Shown: positions 1 to 5,463, counted from the stretch's first letter. The stretch: DNA of 6,330 bases from Syntrophaceae bacterium UBA6255 (GCA_002441205.1 DJVN01000074.1:13841-20170), one strand, 5' to 3'. The notes: generated from the sequence alone by a model not told the origin. Program-made: numbers and translations.

Positions 1-468
1 CTTGACCTGCTGGGACGCAAACTGGGATTGAAAAAAGGCGCTTATTTCATCAACCTGCTCAACTATACCAAGGATGCGATTGACGAAGCCGATACCATGG
101 ATTCTCTCAAGGGAGAAGCGGCCGTCGTCAAGGCTGCTTTGACGGCTTGCGGTTTGACAGCGAAGGATTTCTCCAAGATGATTGGCACAACGCCTTACGT
201 ACCACTGATAGGTGCTAGCGATTATCTGAACTGCCTGGGAGACGCCCTGGTTGGCTGGCTGCATCTCAGAATGGCCATTGAAGCCACCAAGAAGTTCGTC
301 GATCCGTCAACGGGTGAAAAGGAGAAAGCCTTCTACCGTGGTAAGATTGAAGGAGCGAAATTCTTCATTAATCGCATTACAGGGCTGGTACCGGCCAAAA
401 CGGATAACCTGAAGAAAGATGAACAAAGCACGATGAACATTCCGTTGGAATCTTTCGCAGGCGAATAG
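1..468 (+). CDS. Acyl-CoA dehydrogenase, C-terminal part (5' end outside window)
   Basis: The open frame enters from the left edge and stops at TAG 466-468, giving 155 residues. They look like the C-terminal end of the large (about 590-600 residue) acyl-CoA dehydrogenases of the DmdC/AcdA2 type. The first residues, LDLLGRKLGLKKGAYFIN, fit the end of the helical acyl-CoA dehydrogenase domain. The part from about residue 40 onward, with GDALVGWLHLRMAIEA near the middle, fits the extra acetyl-CoA-dehydrogenase-like C-terminal domain of that subfamily. Such enzymes are cytoplasmic FAD proteins that introduce a 2,3-double bond into an acyl-CoA and pass electrons to ETF. The catalytic glutamate and FAD-binding motifs lie upstream, outside the window, so the substrate cannot be judged. 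A TTG at base 28 is internal and is not a credible start because the frame is open to the edge. The next gene, an acyl-CoA synthetase, starts 37 bases downstream on the same strand, which suggests one operon for acid activation and oxidation. Confidence 0.85.
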   Translation, partial: LDLLGRKLGLKKGAYFINLLNYTKDAIDEADTMDSLKGEAAVVKAALTACGLTAKDFSKMIGTTPYVPLIGASDYLNCLGDALVGWLHLRMAIEATKKFVDPSTGEKEKAFYRGKIEGAKFFINRITGLVPAKTDNLKKDEQSTMNIPLESFAGE

Positions 469-505
469 AGATGATTTTGAAGAAACTCAAGAAAGGAGAA
501 TTAGT

Positions 506-2068
506 ATGAGTGGGGTATGGAATGTTGGAAACATAGCAAAATTTCAAGCCAATTTGATACCGAATAGCAGGGCTTTCATTTTTGAAGATGTGCCGATCAC
601 ATTTAAAGAATTGAATGAACGCTCTAATCAAATGGCCAATTACTTACAGAGCACGGGAATCAAGAAAGGGGATAGGTTGGCTGTTTATCTTCAAAACTGT
701 CCCGAGTTTATTTACTTATTCTTTGCGGCGGCAAAGCTTGGGCTTATTCTTGTGCCTCTGAATCTGCGACTGGTCGGCCGTGAGCTTGAATACCAACTCA
801 ACAACAGCGGATCCAGCATGCTTTTTTTTCATGCCAAATTTTTCGACAACGTCAATAAAATCAGAAGCAGTATTCAGGTAGACAAGGACAAGTATATATG
901 GCTTCCCGGCAGCGATACGGATGCCCCGCCGTGTCCTGACTGGGCTGTTCGTTTCCATGATCACATTGACAAGTTCCCGTTCACTGAACCGGTTCTGAAG
1001 GAGCAGGTCCTTTTTGAAGATCCGCTGGGTATTATCTATACGTCAGGCGTTACGGGAGCTCCCAAAGGCGCCGTCGTCAATCATAGTCAGTCTTATTTTA
1101 AGGTTATCAGTTTAACCGGCACGGCGGCCCATGGCATTGTCTTTCTTTCGCAACTGCCGCTGTTTCATTCCGGCGGTCTTTTTATCAGTTTGTTGCAATG
1201 CGTTGGCCGCGGCATGACCATGATCTTGAGAGAAAAATTTGATCCGGTGCAGTTCTGCAATGATATTGAAAAATACAAAGTCAATGTCGTTTTTGCTCTT
1301 ACCACAATGTGGCGCTTGATTATGGATTCCGGCCAGTTGGACAAAGTTGACCGCAGCAGCGTTATCATGTCCATTGGCGGTGGCGAAAGAACGCCCAAGG
1401 CGCTGTTGGATAAACTAAAGGAAAAAGGGATTAAAGTGGGCGTCGGTTACGGTCAGACCGAGAATTCGGCTATGACGGTTCTTTCCTATGAAGAACTTCA
1501 GCTCAAACCAGGCTCCGTCGGCAAGCCCAGAGAATGGACTGAAATGTGGATTGAAGACGCGTGTGGCAAAAGGCTGCCTCCTGGTGAAATCGGAGAAATC
1601 GTGGCGGTTGGTCCCAAGGTCATGAGCGGCTACTGGAATATGCCTGAAGCAACGGCGAATGCCATTGTCAATGGCGTGCTCCATACCGGAGATCTCGGTT
1701 ATATGGATGAGGATGGTTATTTCTACATCGCCGACAGGGCCAAAGATATGTATCGAAGCGGCGGCGAAAACGTCTATCCGGCGGAGATCGAAAAGGTCCT
1801 CTGCGACCACCCGAGAGTCAAGCATGTGGCCATCATCGGCGTAGCAGATGACAAGTGGGGAGAAACCGGCAAGGCCTTTATTGAAAGCGAAGATGGTAAG
1901 CCTATAACGAAAGAGGAAGTTATCGAGTTTCTCACGGGTAAAGTCAGTAAGTACAAATATCCTTCTCATGTCGAGATGATTGAAGAAATGCCCATGACAG
2001 CGACGGGTAAAATCATGAAGGTTGCTCTAAAAGAGAAACATGGAGTTCGTCTGGACAAGGTGGACTAA
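506..2068 (+). CDS. AMP-forming acyl-CoA synthetase (fatty-acid/organic-acid CoA ligase)
   Basis: This is a complete 520-residue member of the ANL (AMP-binding) superfamily, which makes acyl-CoA from acid, ATP and CoA through an acyl-adenylate. Visible motifs run in the expected order. The phosphate loop YTSGVTGAPKG is at residues 178-188, the adenine/aryl motif GYGQTE at 314-319, and HTGDLG with the ribose-binding Asp at 393-398. The hinge DRAKDMYRSGGENVYP is at 410-425, and the C-terminal PMTATGKIMK at 496-505 carries the probable adenylation lysine K502. Length and the GGENVYPAEIE signature fit the FadD/medium- or long-chain ligase group, but chain length or aromatic specificity cannot be decided by eye. 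The phosphate loop has Val182 where Thr or Ser is usual. The ATG start is supported by AAAGGAG at 492-498, seven bases upstream. The gene follows the acyl-CoA dehydrogenase and probably feeds it. A strong hairpin terminator lies about 80 bases after the stop. Confidence 0.93.
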   Translation: MSGVWNVGNIAKFQANLIPNSRAFIFEDVPITFKELNERSNQMANYLQSTGIKKGDRLAVYLQNCPEFIYLFFAAAKLGLILVPLNLRLVGRELEYQLNNSGSSMLFFHAKFFDNVNKIRSSIQVDKDKYIWLPGSDTDAPPCPDWAVRFHDHIDKFPFTEPVLKEQVLFEDPLGIIYTSGVTGAPKGAVVNHSQSYFKVISLTGTAAHGIVFLSQLPLFHSGGLFISLLQCVGRGMTMILREKFDPVQFCNDIEKYKVNVVFALTTMWRLIMDSGQLDKVDRSSVIMSIGGGERTPKALLDKLKEKGIKVGVGYGQTENSAMTVLSYEELQLKPGSVGKPREWTEMWIEDACGKRLPPGEIGEIVAVGPKVMSGYWNMPEATANAIVNGVLHTGDLGYMDEDGYFYIADRAKDMYRSGGENVYPAEIEKVLCDHPRVKHVAIIGVADDKWGETGKAFIESEDGKPITKEEVIEFLTGKVSKYKYPSHVEMIEEMPMTATGKIMKVALKEKHGVRLDKVD

Positions 2069-2149
2069 ATCTGCAGGGAAATTCTGCGGCCTTTTTGAAA
2101 ATTGGAAAGGTAGTCAAATTTCAATTTTCAATCATCGGCTCCCATCTGC

Positions 2150-2194
2150 AAATGATTCATATATGCCTTCACCGGCATATATGAATCATTTTTT
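2150..2194 (+). terminator. Rho-independent terminator, perfect 18-bp stem
   Basis: Bases 2150-2167 and 2174-2191 are perfect reverse complements (18 bp) around a six-base loop, TTCACC. A run of six T (2189-2194) follows on the plus strand, partly paired at the stem base. The stem is AT-rich except for GCC/GGC at the loop. It ends the acyl-CoA dehydrogenase/synthetase transcript. The right arm also contains the TGA stop (2186-2188) of the convergent PEBP gene, whose last three lysine codons are antisense to the T run. In the minus direction only three T follow the stem, so any termination of the PEBP transcript there should be weaker. Confidence 0.85.
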
Positions 2195-2734
2195 CTTATA
2201 TGTTCCCATGAGCTCGGCTTTGCCTAAAACATGTTTATCCATGGCTTTCAGGAGGTCTTTCTTTTTTACCCCCGAAGGCAGAGTCAGCATAGTGTCCAAC
2301 GCATATAATTTGAAAAAGTAACGATGCGTTCCCCATGGCGGACAGGGTCCGCCATAACCGAAATCACCGAAACTGCTCTTGCCGTGAAGACCTCCCAGGG
2401 CCGGTTTTTCGGTTTTGGAAAAGGCTTCGGGCAGCGATGTCACGGCAGCCGGAATATTGTAATATACCCAATGAACCCAAGTGAGAACAGGTGCATCCGG
2501 GTCATCACAGATCAGAACAAAGCTTTTGGTCCCCGCAGGCACGCCGGACCACGTGAGAGGCGGAGAAATATTTTTTCCCTCACAGGTATAGAGTGAAGGA
2601 ATCATTGAGCCTGAAACAAAGGCCGGACTTTTTAGCTCAAAACTTTGTGCTGACGAAGGAAAATTCGTCAGGAAAAGTAAGCATAGAAAGACAACAAATG
2701 TAAGGAATCCACGATTGATATGATGACAGTTCAC
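2186..2734 (-). CDS. Exported PEBP/YbhB-YbcL family (Raf kinase inhibitor-like) protein
   Basis: This is a 182-residue phosphatidylethanolamine-binding-protein family member. Bacterial members (YbhB, YbcL) are small beta-fold ligand-binding proteins; most have no defined biochemical role. Family motifs are clear: CDDPDAP around residues 76-82, WVHWVYYNIP at 87-96, and the pocket-loop segment GYGGPCPPWGTHRYFF at 126-141. The N-terminus has basic residue Arg8, then a long hydrophobic stretch at about 10-25. A plausible signal peptidase I site follows after SSA (residues 27-29), so the mature protein should be outside the cytoplasm. I chose GTG at 2734-2732 because AGGAGGAGG lies six bases upstream. 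An in-frame ATG at 2770 gives 12 more residues (MPVKQISRRR...), but it lacks a good ribosome site and overlaps the likely -10 element. The gene is convergent to the acyl-CoA synthetase and divergent from the fumarase operon, so it looks functionally independent of both. Confidence 0.9.
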   Translation of the reverse strand: MNCHHINRGFLTFVVFLCLLFLTNFPSSAQSFELKSPAFVSGSMIPSLYTCEGKNISPPLTWSGVPAGTKSFVLICDDPDAPVLTWVHWVYYNIPAAVTSLPEAFSKTEKPALGGLHGKSSFGDFGYGGPCPPWGTHRYFFKLYALDTMLTLPSGVKKKDLLKAMDKHVLGKAELMGTYKKK

Positions 2735-2740
2735 GACATA

Positions 2741-2749
2741 CCTCCTCCT
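2741..2749 (-). promoter_or_regulatory. Strong Shine-Dalgarno sequence fixing the GTG start of the PEBP gene
   Basis: Read on the minus strand this is AGGAGGAGG, six bases before GTG 2734-2732. It is the best ribosome-binding site in the window. An ATG at 2739-2737 is only one base after it and opens a two-codon frame, ATG TCG TGA, overlapping the GTG. That ATG is too close to the site to be a normal start. The in-frame ATG at 2770 lies upstream of this site and so cannot use it. Confidence 0.7.
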
Positions 2750-2765
2750 GGAAATTTGTTTGACA

Positions 2766-2794
2766 GGCATAACCTATTCATATTAATTAGTCAA
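2766..2794 (-). promoter_or_regulatory. Candidate sigma-70 type promoter of the PEBP gene
   Basis: On the minus strand TTGACT (2794-2789) matches the -35 consensus at five of six positions. After exactly 17 bases comes TATGCC (2771-2766), a weak -10 with only the first three bases conserved. Transcription would start near 2759. That leaves a leader of about 25 bases containing the AGGAGGAGG site, which fits the GTG start. The poor -10 makes this a moderate call, and an activator may be needed. Confidence 0.4.
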
Positions 2795-2809
2795 CGCGTA
2801 TCTAAGGCT

Positions 2810-2866
2810 GTATGCTTGGATAAGGTATGCACCATTCCTTTTCCTGTAGACAAGTGCGCAGCATAC
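2810..2866. repeat. GTATGC direct and inverted repeats
   Basis: GTATGC occurs at 2810-2815 and again at 2825-2830, exactly 15 bases apart. Its reverse complement GCATAC lies at 2861-2866. The two direct copies sit in a slightly larger repeat, TAAGGCTGTATGC (2803-2815) and TAAGGTATGC (2821-2830), differing by three bases. They lie just upstream of the PEBP candidate -35 and about 200-250 bases upstream of the sigma-54 start. They could be operator half-sites for either gene. Six-base repeats in AT-rich DNA can also occur by chance. Confidence 0.3.
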
Positions 2867-2906
2867 TGAATATTTTTATAAAAAGGTTGCCGCTTATGTA
2901 GAGGGT

Positions 2907-3007
2907 ATTTTAAAATGTGCATAGGTCATTTAAGGGACATTGCTGGCCATTATCTTCTTGCATGTTTTAATTAAAATGCCTGATGTAGTCATTGAGAGTA
3001 CTCATGA
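2907..3007. promoter_or_regulatory. Candidate upstream activator region (palindromes) for the sigma-54 promoter
   Basis: Three short palindromes lie at the distance where enhancer-binding activators of sigma-54 usually bind. They are ATTTTAAAAT at 2907-2916; TTTTAATTAAAA at 2965-2976, bracketed by GCAT (2960-2963) and ATGC (2976-2979); and GAGTACTC at 2996-3003 inside an imperfect dyad 2989-3007. Relative to a start near 3064 their centres are about -152, -93 and -64. None matches an activator site I can name, and the first two are pure A/T and could arise from composition alone. Confidence 0.3.
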
Positions 3008-3037
3008 TATTAGTATGTTAATAAAATCTACAACTGT

Positions 3038-3053
3038 TGGCACCATCCTTGCT
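3038..3053 (+). promoter_or_regulatory. Sigma-54 (RpoN) -24/-12 promoter of the fumarase operon
   Basis: TGGCAC (3038-3043), five bases, then TTGCT (3049-3053) matches the consensus TGGCACR-N4-TTGCW. The only departure is C instead of purine at 3044. The preceding T also fits, and the GG (3039-3040) and GC (3051-3052) pairs are separated by exactly ten bases as required. Transcription would begin about 12 bases beyond GC, near 3064, giving a leader of about 41 bases with GGGAGAG at 3091-3097 before ATG 3105. Sigma-54 promoters need an AAA+ enhancer-binding protein, so the operon should be tightly conditional. No such regulator gene is inside the window. Confidence 0.75.
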
Positions 3054-3104
3054 TTTTCAATGCTGTTGATAGAACACTAAACTGGTATATGGGAGAGATT
3101 TTAT

Positions 3105-3956
3105 ATGTATGATCTCATTTGTAAGACGAGTACGGTATTACCGGAAGATGTTGCTTTTGCCGTCAAGAAAGCACTCGCTCGGGAAGAAAAAGGTTCTATA
3201 GCGAAAACAACACTGGATATCATTTTACAGAGCATAGCTTTGTCATCTGAAAGAGGTCTTCCCATTTGTCAGGATACCGGCACTGTTTTGGCGATCATTG
3301 AAGGAAGGCCGAGCAAATCAGTGTTTCGTCTGGAGGAACAAATAAAGGATGCGATAAAAAAACTCACGAAAAAAGGCATCCTCAGACAAAACTGTGTTTG
3401 CCCGCTCACCGAGAAAAACACACGCACTAACACAGGAATGCATGTGCCTCAGATTCATTTTGAGCCGGTTGACGGACCCACCAGAATAAGCATTATGCTC
3501 AAAGGTGGCGGGTCTGAAAACATGAGCACCCAGTACAGTTTGCCTCATTCGAAACTTCAAGCAGGCAGGGACATGGAAGGCGTGCGACGCTGTGTTTTGG
3601 ATGCTGTATTTCAGGCGCAGGGAAAGGGTTGCGCCCCGGGCATCCTGGGGGTCTGCATTGGCGGAGACCGAGCCTCCGGTTACTTCATTGCGAAAAAACA
3701 GCTCTTCCGGAAACTGAACGATAAAAATCCTTCGCCTTTACTGGCAACGCTTGAACAGACTATTTTAAAAGAGGCGAATGGGTTAGGCATCGGTCCCATG
3801 GGTCTCGGCGGAAAGACAACCCTTCTGGGCGTTAAGATTGGTTATGCCGGCAGGCATCCGGCATGTTACTTTGTGACGGTCAGTTACTCCTGCTGGGCTA
3901 CCAGACGCTATGTTGTGGAACTTACGGAAAAGGGAGACATCAAAAAATGGATATAA
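3105..3956 (+). CDS. Class I (4Fe-4S) fumarase/tartrate dehydratase family, alpha subunit
   Basis: This 283-residue protein has the layout of the N-terminal/alpha half of class I hydro-lyases. These enzymes reversibly add water to fumarate, or act on tartrate or mesaconate, using an oxygen-labile [4Fe-4S] cluster in the cytoplasm. Landmarks are LPICQDTG at residues 52-59, KGGGSEN at 133-139, GKGCAPGILGVCIGGDRASGY at 173-193, AKKQLFR at 196-202, GIGPMGLGGKTTLLGVKIGYAGRHPA at 228-253 and SYSCWATRR at 260-268. Cys55, Cys176 and Cys263 fall in the three conserved motifs and are the likely cluster ligands. The KGGGSEN and GGKTT motifs look more fumarase-like than tartrate-dehydratase-like, but the substrate is not proven. 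The ATG start has GGGAGAG eight bases upstream. A sigma-54 promoter precedes it. The frame overlaps the beta subunit by ten bases, and its last codons sit on an A6 tract. Confidence 0.9.
   Translation: MYDLICKTSTVLPEDVAFAVKKALAREEKGSIAKTTLDIILQSIALSSERGLPICQDTGTVLAIIEGRPSKSVFRLEEQIKDAIKKLTKKGILRQNCVCPLTEKNTRTNTGMHVPQIHFEPVDGPTRISIMLKGGGSENMSTQYSLPHSKLQAGRDMEGVRRCVLDAVFQAQGKGCAPGILGVCIGGDRASGYFIAKKQLFRKLNDKNPSPLLATLEQTILKEANGLGIGPMGLGGKTTLLGVKIGYAGRHPACYFVTVSYSCWATRRYVVELTEKGDIKKWI
3941..3949 (+). other. A6 tract at alpha/beta overlap, possible -1 slip site
   Basis: The alpha frame reads ATC AAA AAA TGG ATA TAA across this spot, while the beta start ATG (3947-3949) is in the -1 frame. A -1 slip while the second AAA is in the P site keeps perfect lysine pairing and continues straight into the beta subunit. 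The same nine bases recur at 4531-4539. An alpha-beta fusion is biologically sensible because class I fumarases exist in both split and fused forms. No flanking pseudoknot was identified, and simple translational coupling is an adequate alternative. Confidence 0.3.
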
Positions 3957-4540
3957 AGCACATCACATCCCCGATAAAAAATGATGTATTAAGGGGGCTT
4001 TCCGTAGGAGATATGGTGAGCCTTTCCGGTCGAATAGTAACCGGGCGTGATCAAATTCACAAGTATCTTGCTACGGGAGGGGAACCACCCATAGACCTTT
4101 CCGGACTGGTGATTTACCACTGCGGTCCGGTTGTGATTAAGGAAAAGGGCCAATGGAAAATTACGGCAGCCGGTCCGACCACCTCCATGCGCGAGGAACC
4201 GTATCAGGCTCAGATAATATCCAAGCTCCGTCCGGGGGCCATCATGGGCAAGGGCGGCATGGGAGATAAAACCCGAAAAGCCATGTCTGAATGTGGTTGT
4301 GTCTATCTTCATGCTGTAGGCGGCGCAGCACAATACCTGGCAGAATGTATTGTTAAAGTAGAAGGCGTTTATCTTGAGGAGTTCGGGCAACCCGAGTCGA
4401 TGTGGGTGTTAACCGTGAAAGATCTGCCGGCACTGGTGACAATGGATTCTCACGGTAATTCACTTCATGACCATATTCTGAGTGATTCTTCAAAAAGGCT
4501 TGAGGAATTATTTTCGCAACGATTCAATGTCAAAAAATGA
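3947..4540 (+). CDS. Class I fumarase/tartrate dehydratase family, beta subunit
   Basis: This 197-residue protein matches the C-terminal/beta half of class I fumarases and tartrate dehydratase TtdB, which supplies most of the substrate-binding residues to the alpha-bound cluster. Motifs are SGRIVTGRDQIHK at residues 27-39, YHCGPVV at 57-63, GPTTSMREEPY at 76-86, GKGGMGDKT at 101-109, HAVGGAAQYLA at 122-132, EFGQPESMW at 145-153 and VTMDSHGNSLH at 164-174. The frame is open further upstream to 3863, but family homology begins at MDIKHITSP. ATG 3947 also has AGGGAG ten bases upstream, so that start is preferred. The family's usual RDAAHK and GPTTS.RM stretches read RDQIHK and GPTTSMRE here, a possible hint of altered substrate choice. 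The start overlaps the alpha gene by ten bases, and the stop overlaps the next start as ATGA, so translation is almost certainly coupled. Confidence 0.9.
   Translation: MDIKHITSPIKNDVLRGLSVGDMVSLSGRIVTGRDQIHKYLATGGEPPIDLSGLVIYHCGPVVIKEKGQWKITAAGPTTSMREEPYQAQIISKLRPGAIMGKGGMGDKTRKAMSECGCVYLHAVGGAAQYLAECIVKVEGVYLEEFGQPESMWVLTVKDLPALVTMDSHGNSLHDHILSDSSKRLEELFSQRFNVKK
4531..4539 (+). other. A6 tract at beta/DUF4037 overlap, possible -1 slip site
   Basis: The beta frame ends GTC AAA AAA TGA and the DUF4037 ATG (4537-4539) is again in the -1 frame. The nine bases CAAAAAATG are identical to those at 3941-3949. A -1 slip on the lysine codons would bypass the TGA and join beta to the DUF4037 protein. 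There is no Shine-Dalgarno sequence close to this ATG; the nearest GAGGA is about 30 bases upstream. Initiation therefore probably depends on ribosomes arriving from the beta gene, whether by reinitiation or slippage. Confidence 0.3.
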
Positions 4541-5463
4541 ATGGCCTGACACTTTCCGAACAATATTTTCATGAGCATGGTCTTCCCATGATCCGGGAGA
4601 GCTTTCCTCTTCATGCAGAGAGAATGGCATGCGGGCTTGTGGGTGATGGCTCCGAATGCTTCGGTTTTGACGATGAAATTTCTCGCGACCATGACTGGGG
4701 ACCCGGTTTTTATATCTGGCTGGTTCGTGGGGATTATAATGAAATCGCCAAAGACCTGATGCAAAAGTATGAACAGATCCCCAAAACATTTGCGGGATAC
4801 GGTCCCAGACAGCAGAGCGAATGGGGCAATGAAAGAGTTGGTGTGTTTGAGATATCTGATTTTTATTCCCGATACATCGGATATAAGAATGTTCCTCAAA
4901 ACAATTCAGAATGGATGGTTATTCCCGAATCCGCACTGGCCGCGGCAACCAACGGCAAGGTTTTTTATGATCCCCTTGGAGAATTCAGTTCAATTCGTAA
5001 TCAGCTTCTTAATTTCTATCCGGATGATGTCCGGCTCAAAAAAATAGCCGCACGATGTATGACGATTGCCCAATCCGGTCAATATAACCTTGACCGTTGC
5101 CTGAAAAGGGGGGATCAGTTTTCCGCGCGATACGCCGAAACAAAATTTTGCATCGATGTCATCTCGCTGGTTTTTCTTCTGAACAGACATTACACCCCTT
5201 TTTATAAATGGATGAGCAGATCTTTGATCGCCTTGCCGCGATTGGGCGAAGAGGTTCATGAAAAAATAAATATATTGATACAAACATCGGAGTATTCGTC
5301 AAAGTTGGAAATCGTCGAGGAAATTTGCTCCCTGATCATTGCAGAGCTTAAAGGTGAGAGTCTTACTGATTCTTCGAGTACTTTTCTCCTGGATCATGGT
5401 CCGATCATTCAGAGCAAAATAGCGGATAAAGAGCTTCGCGAGCGAAATGTCTGGATCGGGTGA
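4537..5463 (+). CDS. DUF4037 protein, predicted nucleotidyltransferase-like
   Basis: This 308-residue soluble protein has no signal peptide or membrane segment. I recognise it as the DUF4037 family, whose function is not established. Residues 36-57 contain GDGSE...SRDHDWGPGF. GS at 38-39, eleven residues, then D51-H52-D53-W fits the nucleotidyltransferase-fold pattern hG[GS]x(9-13)Dh[DE]h, so D51 and D53 may hold a metal. E105 or D108 is a possible third acid. The C-terminal half (about 165-270) is helical-looking and includes GQYNLDRCLKRGD at 181-193 and LLNRHYTPFYKW at 214-225. This resembles the helical domain that follows the catalytic fold in aminoglycoside-type nucleotidyltransferases, but nothing indicates resistance. 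A plausible role is transfer of a nucleotidyl group to a small molecule or protein; that is inference. It overlaps the fumarase beta gene by four bases (ATGA) and lacks its own ribosome site, so it is co-translated. Its pairing with a hydro-lyase is unusual. Confidence 0.75.
   Translation: MNGLTLSEQYFHEHGLPMIRESFPLHAERMACGLVGDGSECFGFDDEISRDHDWGPGFYIWLVRGDYNEIAKDLMQKYEQIPKTFAGYGPRQQSEWGNERVGVFEISDFYSRYIGYKNVPQNNSEWMVIPESALAAATNGKVFYDPLGEFSSIRNQLLNFYPDDVRLKKIAARCMTIAQSGQYNLDRCLKRGDQFSARYAETKFCIDVISLVFLLNRHYTPFYKWMSRSLIALPRLGEEVHEKINILIQTSEYSSKLEIVEEICSLIIAELKGESLTDSSSTFLLDHGPIIQSKIADKELRERNVWIG

Larger units (their letters stand above)
2735..3104. other. AT-rich divergent intergenic regulatory region
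   Basis: This is a 370-base stretch without a convincing gene, between the PEBP gene (leftward) and the fumarase operon (rightward). It is visibly richer in A and T than the flanking genes. From left to right it holds the PEBP ribosome site and candidate sigma-70 promoter, and three GTATGC/GCATAC motifs (2810-2866). AT-rich palindromes follow (2907-3007), then a sigma-54 promoter (3038-3053) and the GGGAGAG ribosome site of the fumarase alpha gene (3091-3097). A 19-codon plus-strand frame at 2915-2974 has a GAGGG nine bases before its ATG, but it resembles nothing I know and is not called. No tRNA-like or riboswitch-like fold was recognised. Confidence 0.7.

Noticed and set aside
1415..1969. 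184-codon open frame on the minus strand
   Set aside because: It lies wholly inside the acyl-CoA synthetase, which has all its family motifs; the antisense translation resembles no family and has no ribosome site that I can see.
2040..2596. Plus-strand open frames of 93 and 90 codons downstream of the acyl-CoA synthetase
   Set aside because: They run through the terminator hairpin and antisense to the PEBP gene, whose motifs make the minus strand the coding one.
2915..2974. 19-residue plus-strand small ORF with GAGGG nine bases upstream of its ATG
   Set aside because: It lies upstream of the inferred sigma-54 start, so it would not be on the operon mRNA. It has no visible promoter and overlaps a palindrome; such short frames are expected by chance.
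3056..3071. Possible IHF site near TTCAATGCTGTTGATA
   Set aside because: The spacing between the CAA and TTGAT parts is one base off the consensus, and it lies downstream of the promoter rather than between activator site and promoter.
3066..3093. TTGATA as a possible sigma-70 -35 box before the fumarase alpha gene
   Set aside because: With 16-18 base spacing the downstream hexamers are ATGGGA-like and match the -10 consensus poorly; the sigma-54 element is far better.
3863..3946. Upstream extension of the beta subunit by 28 residues
   Set aside because: The extra residues are an out-of-frame reading of the alpha gene's conserved C-terminal motif and do not match the family N-terminus; ATG 3947 has a usable ribosome site.
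3989..4390. 133-codon minus-strand open frame
   Set aside because: It is antisense to the well-supported fumarase beta gene and has no recognisable motifs.
4465..4899. 144-codon minus-strand open frame
   Set aside because: It is antisense across the beta/DUF4037 junction, where the plus-strand frames are coupled and family-matched.
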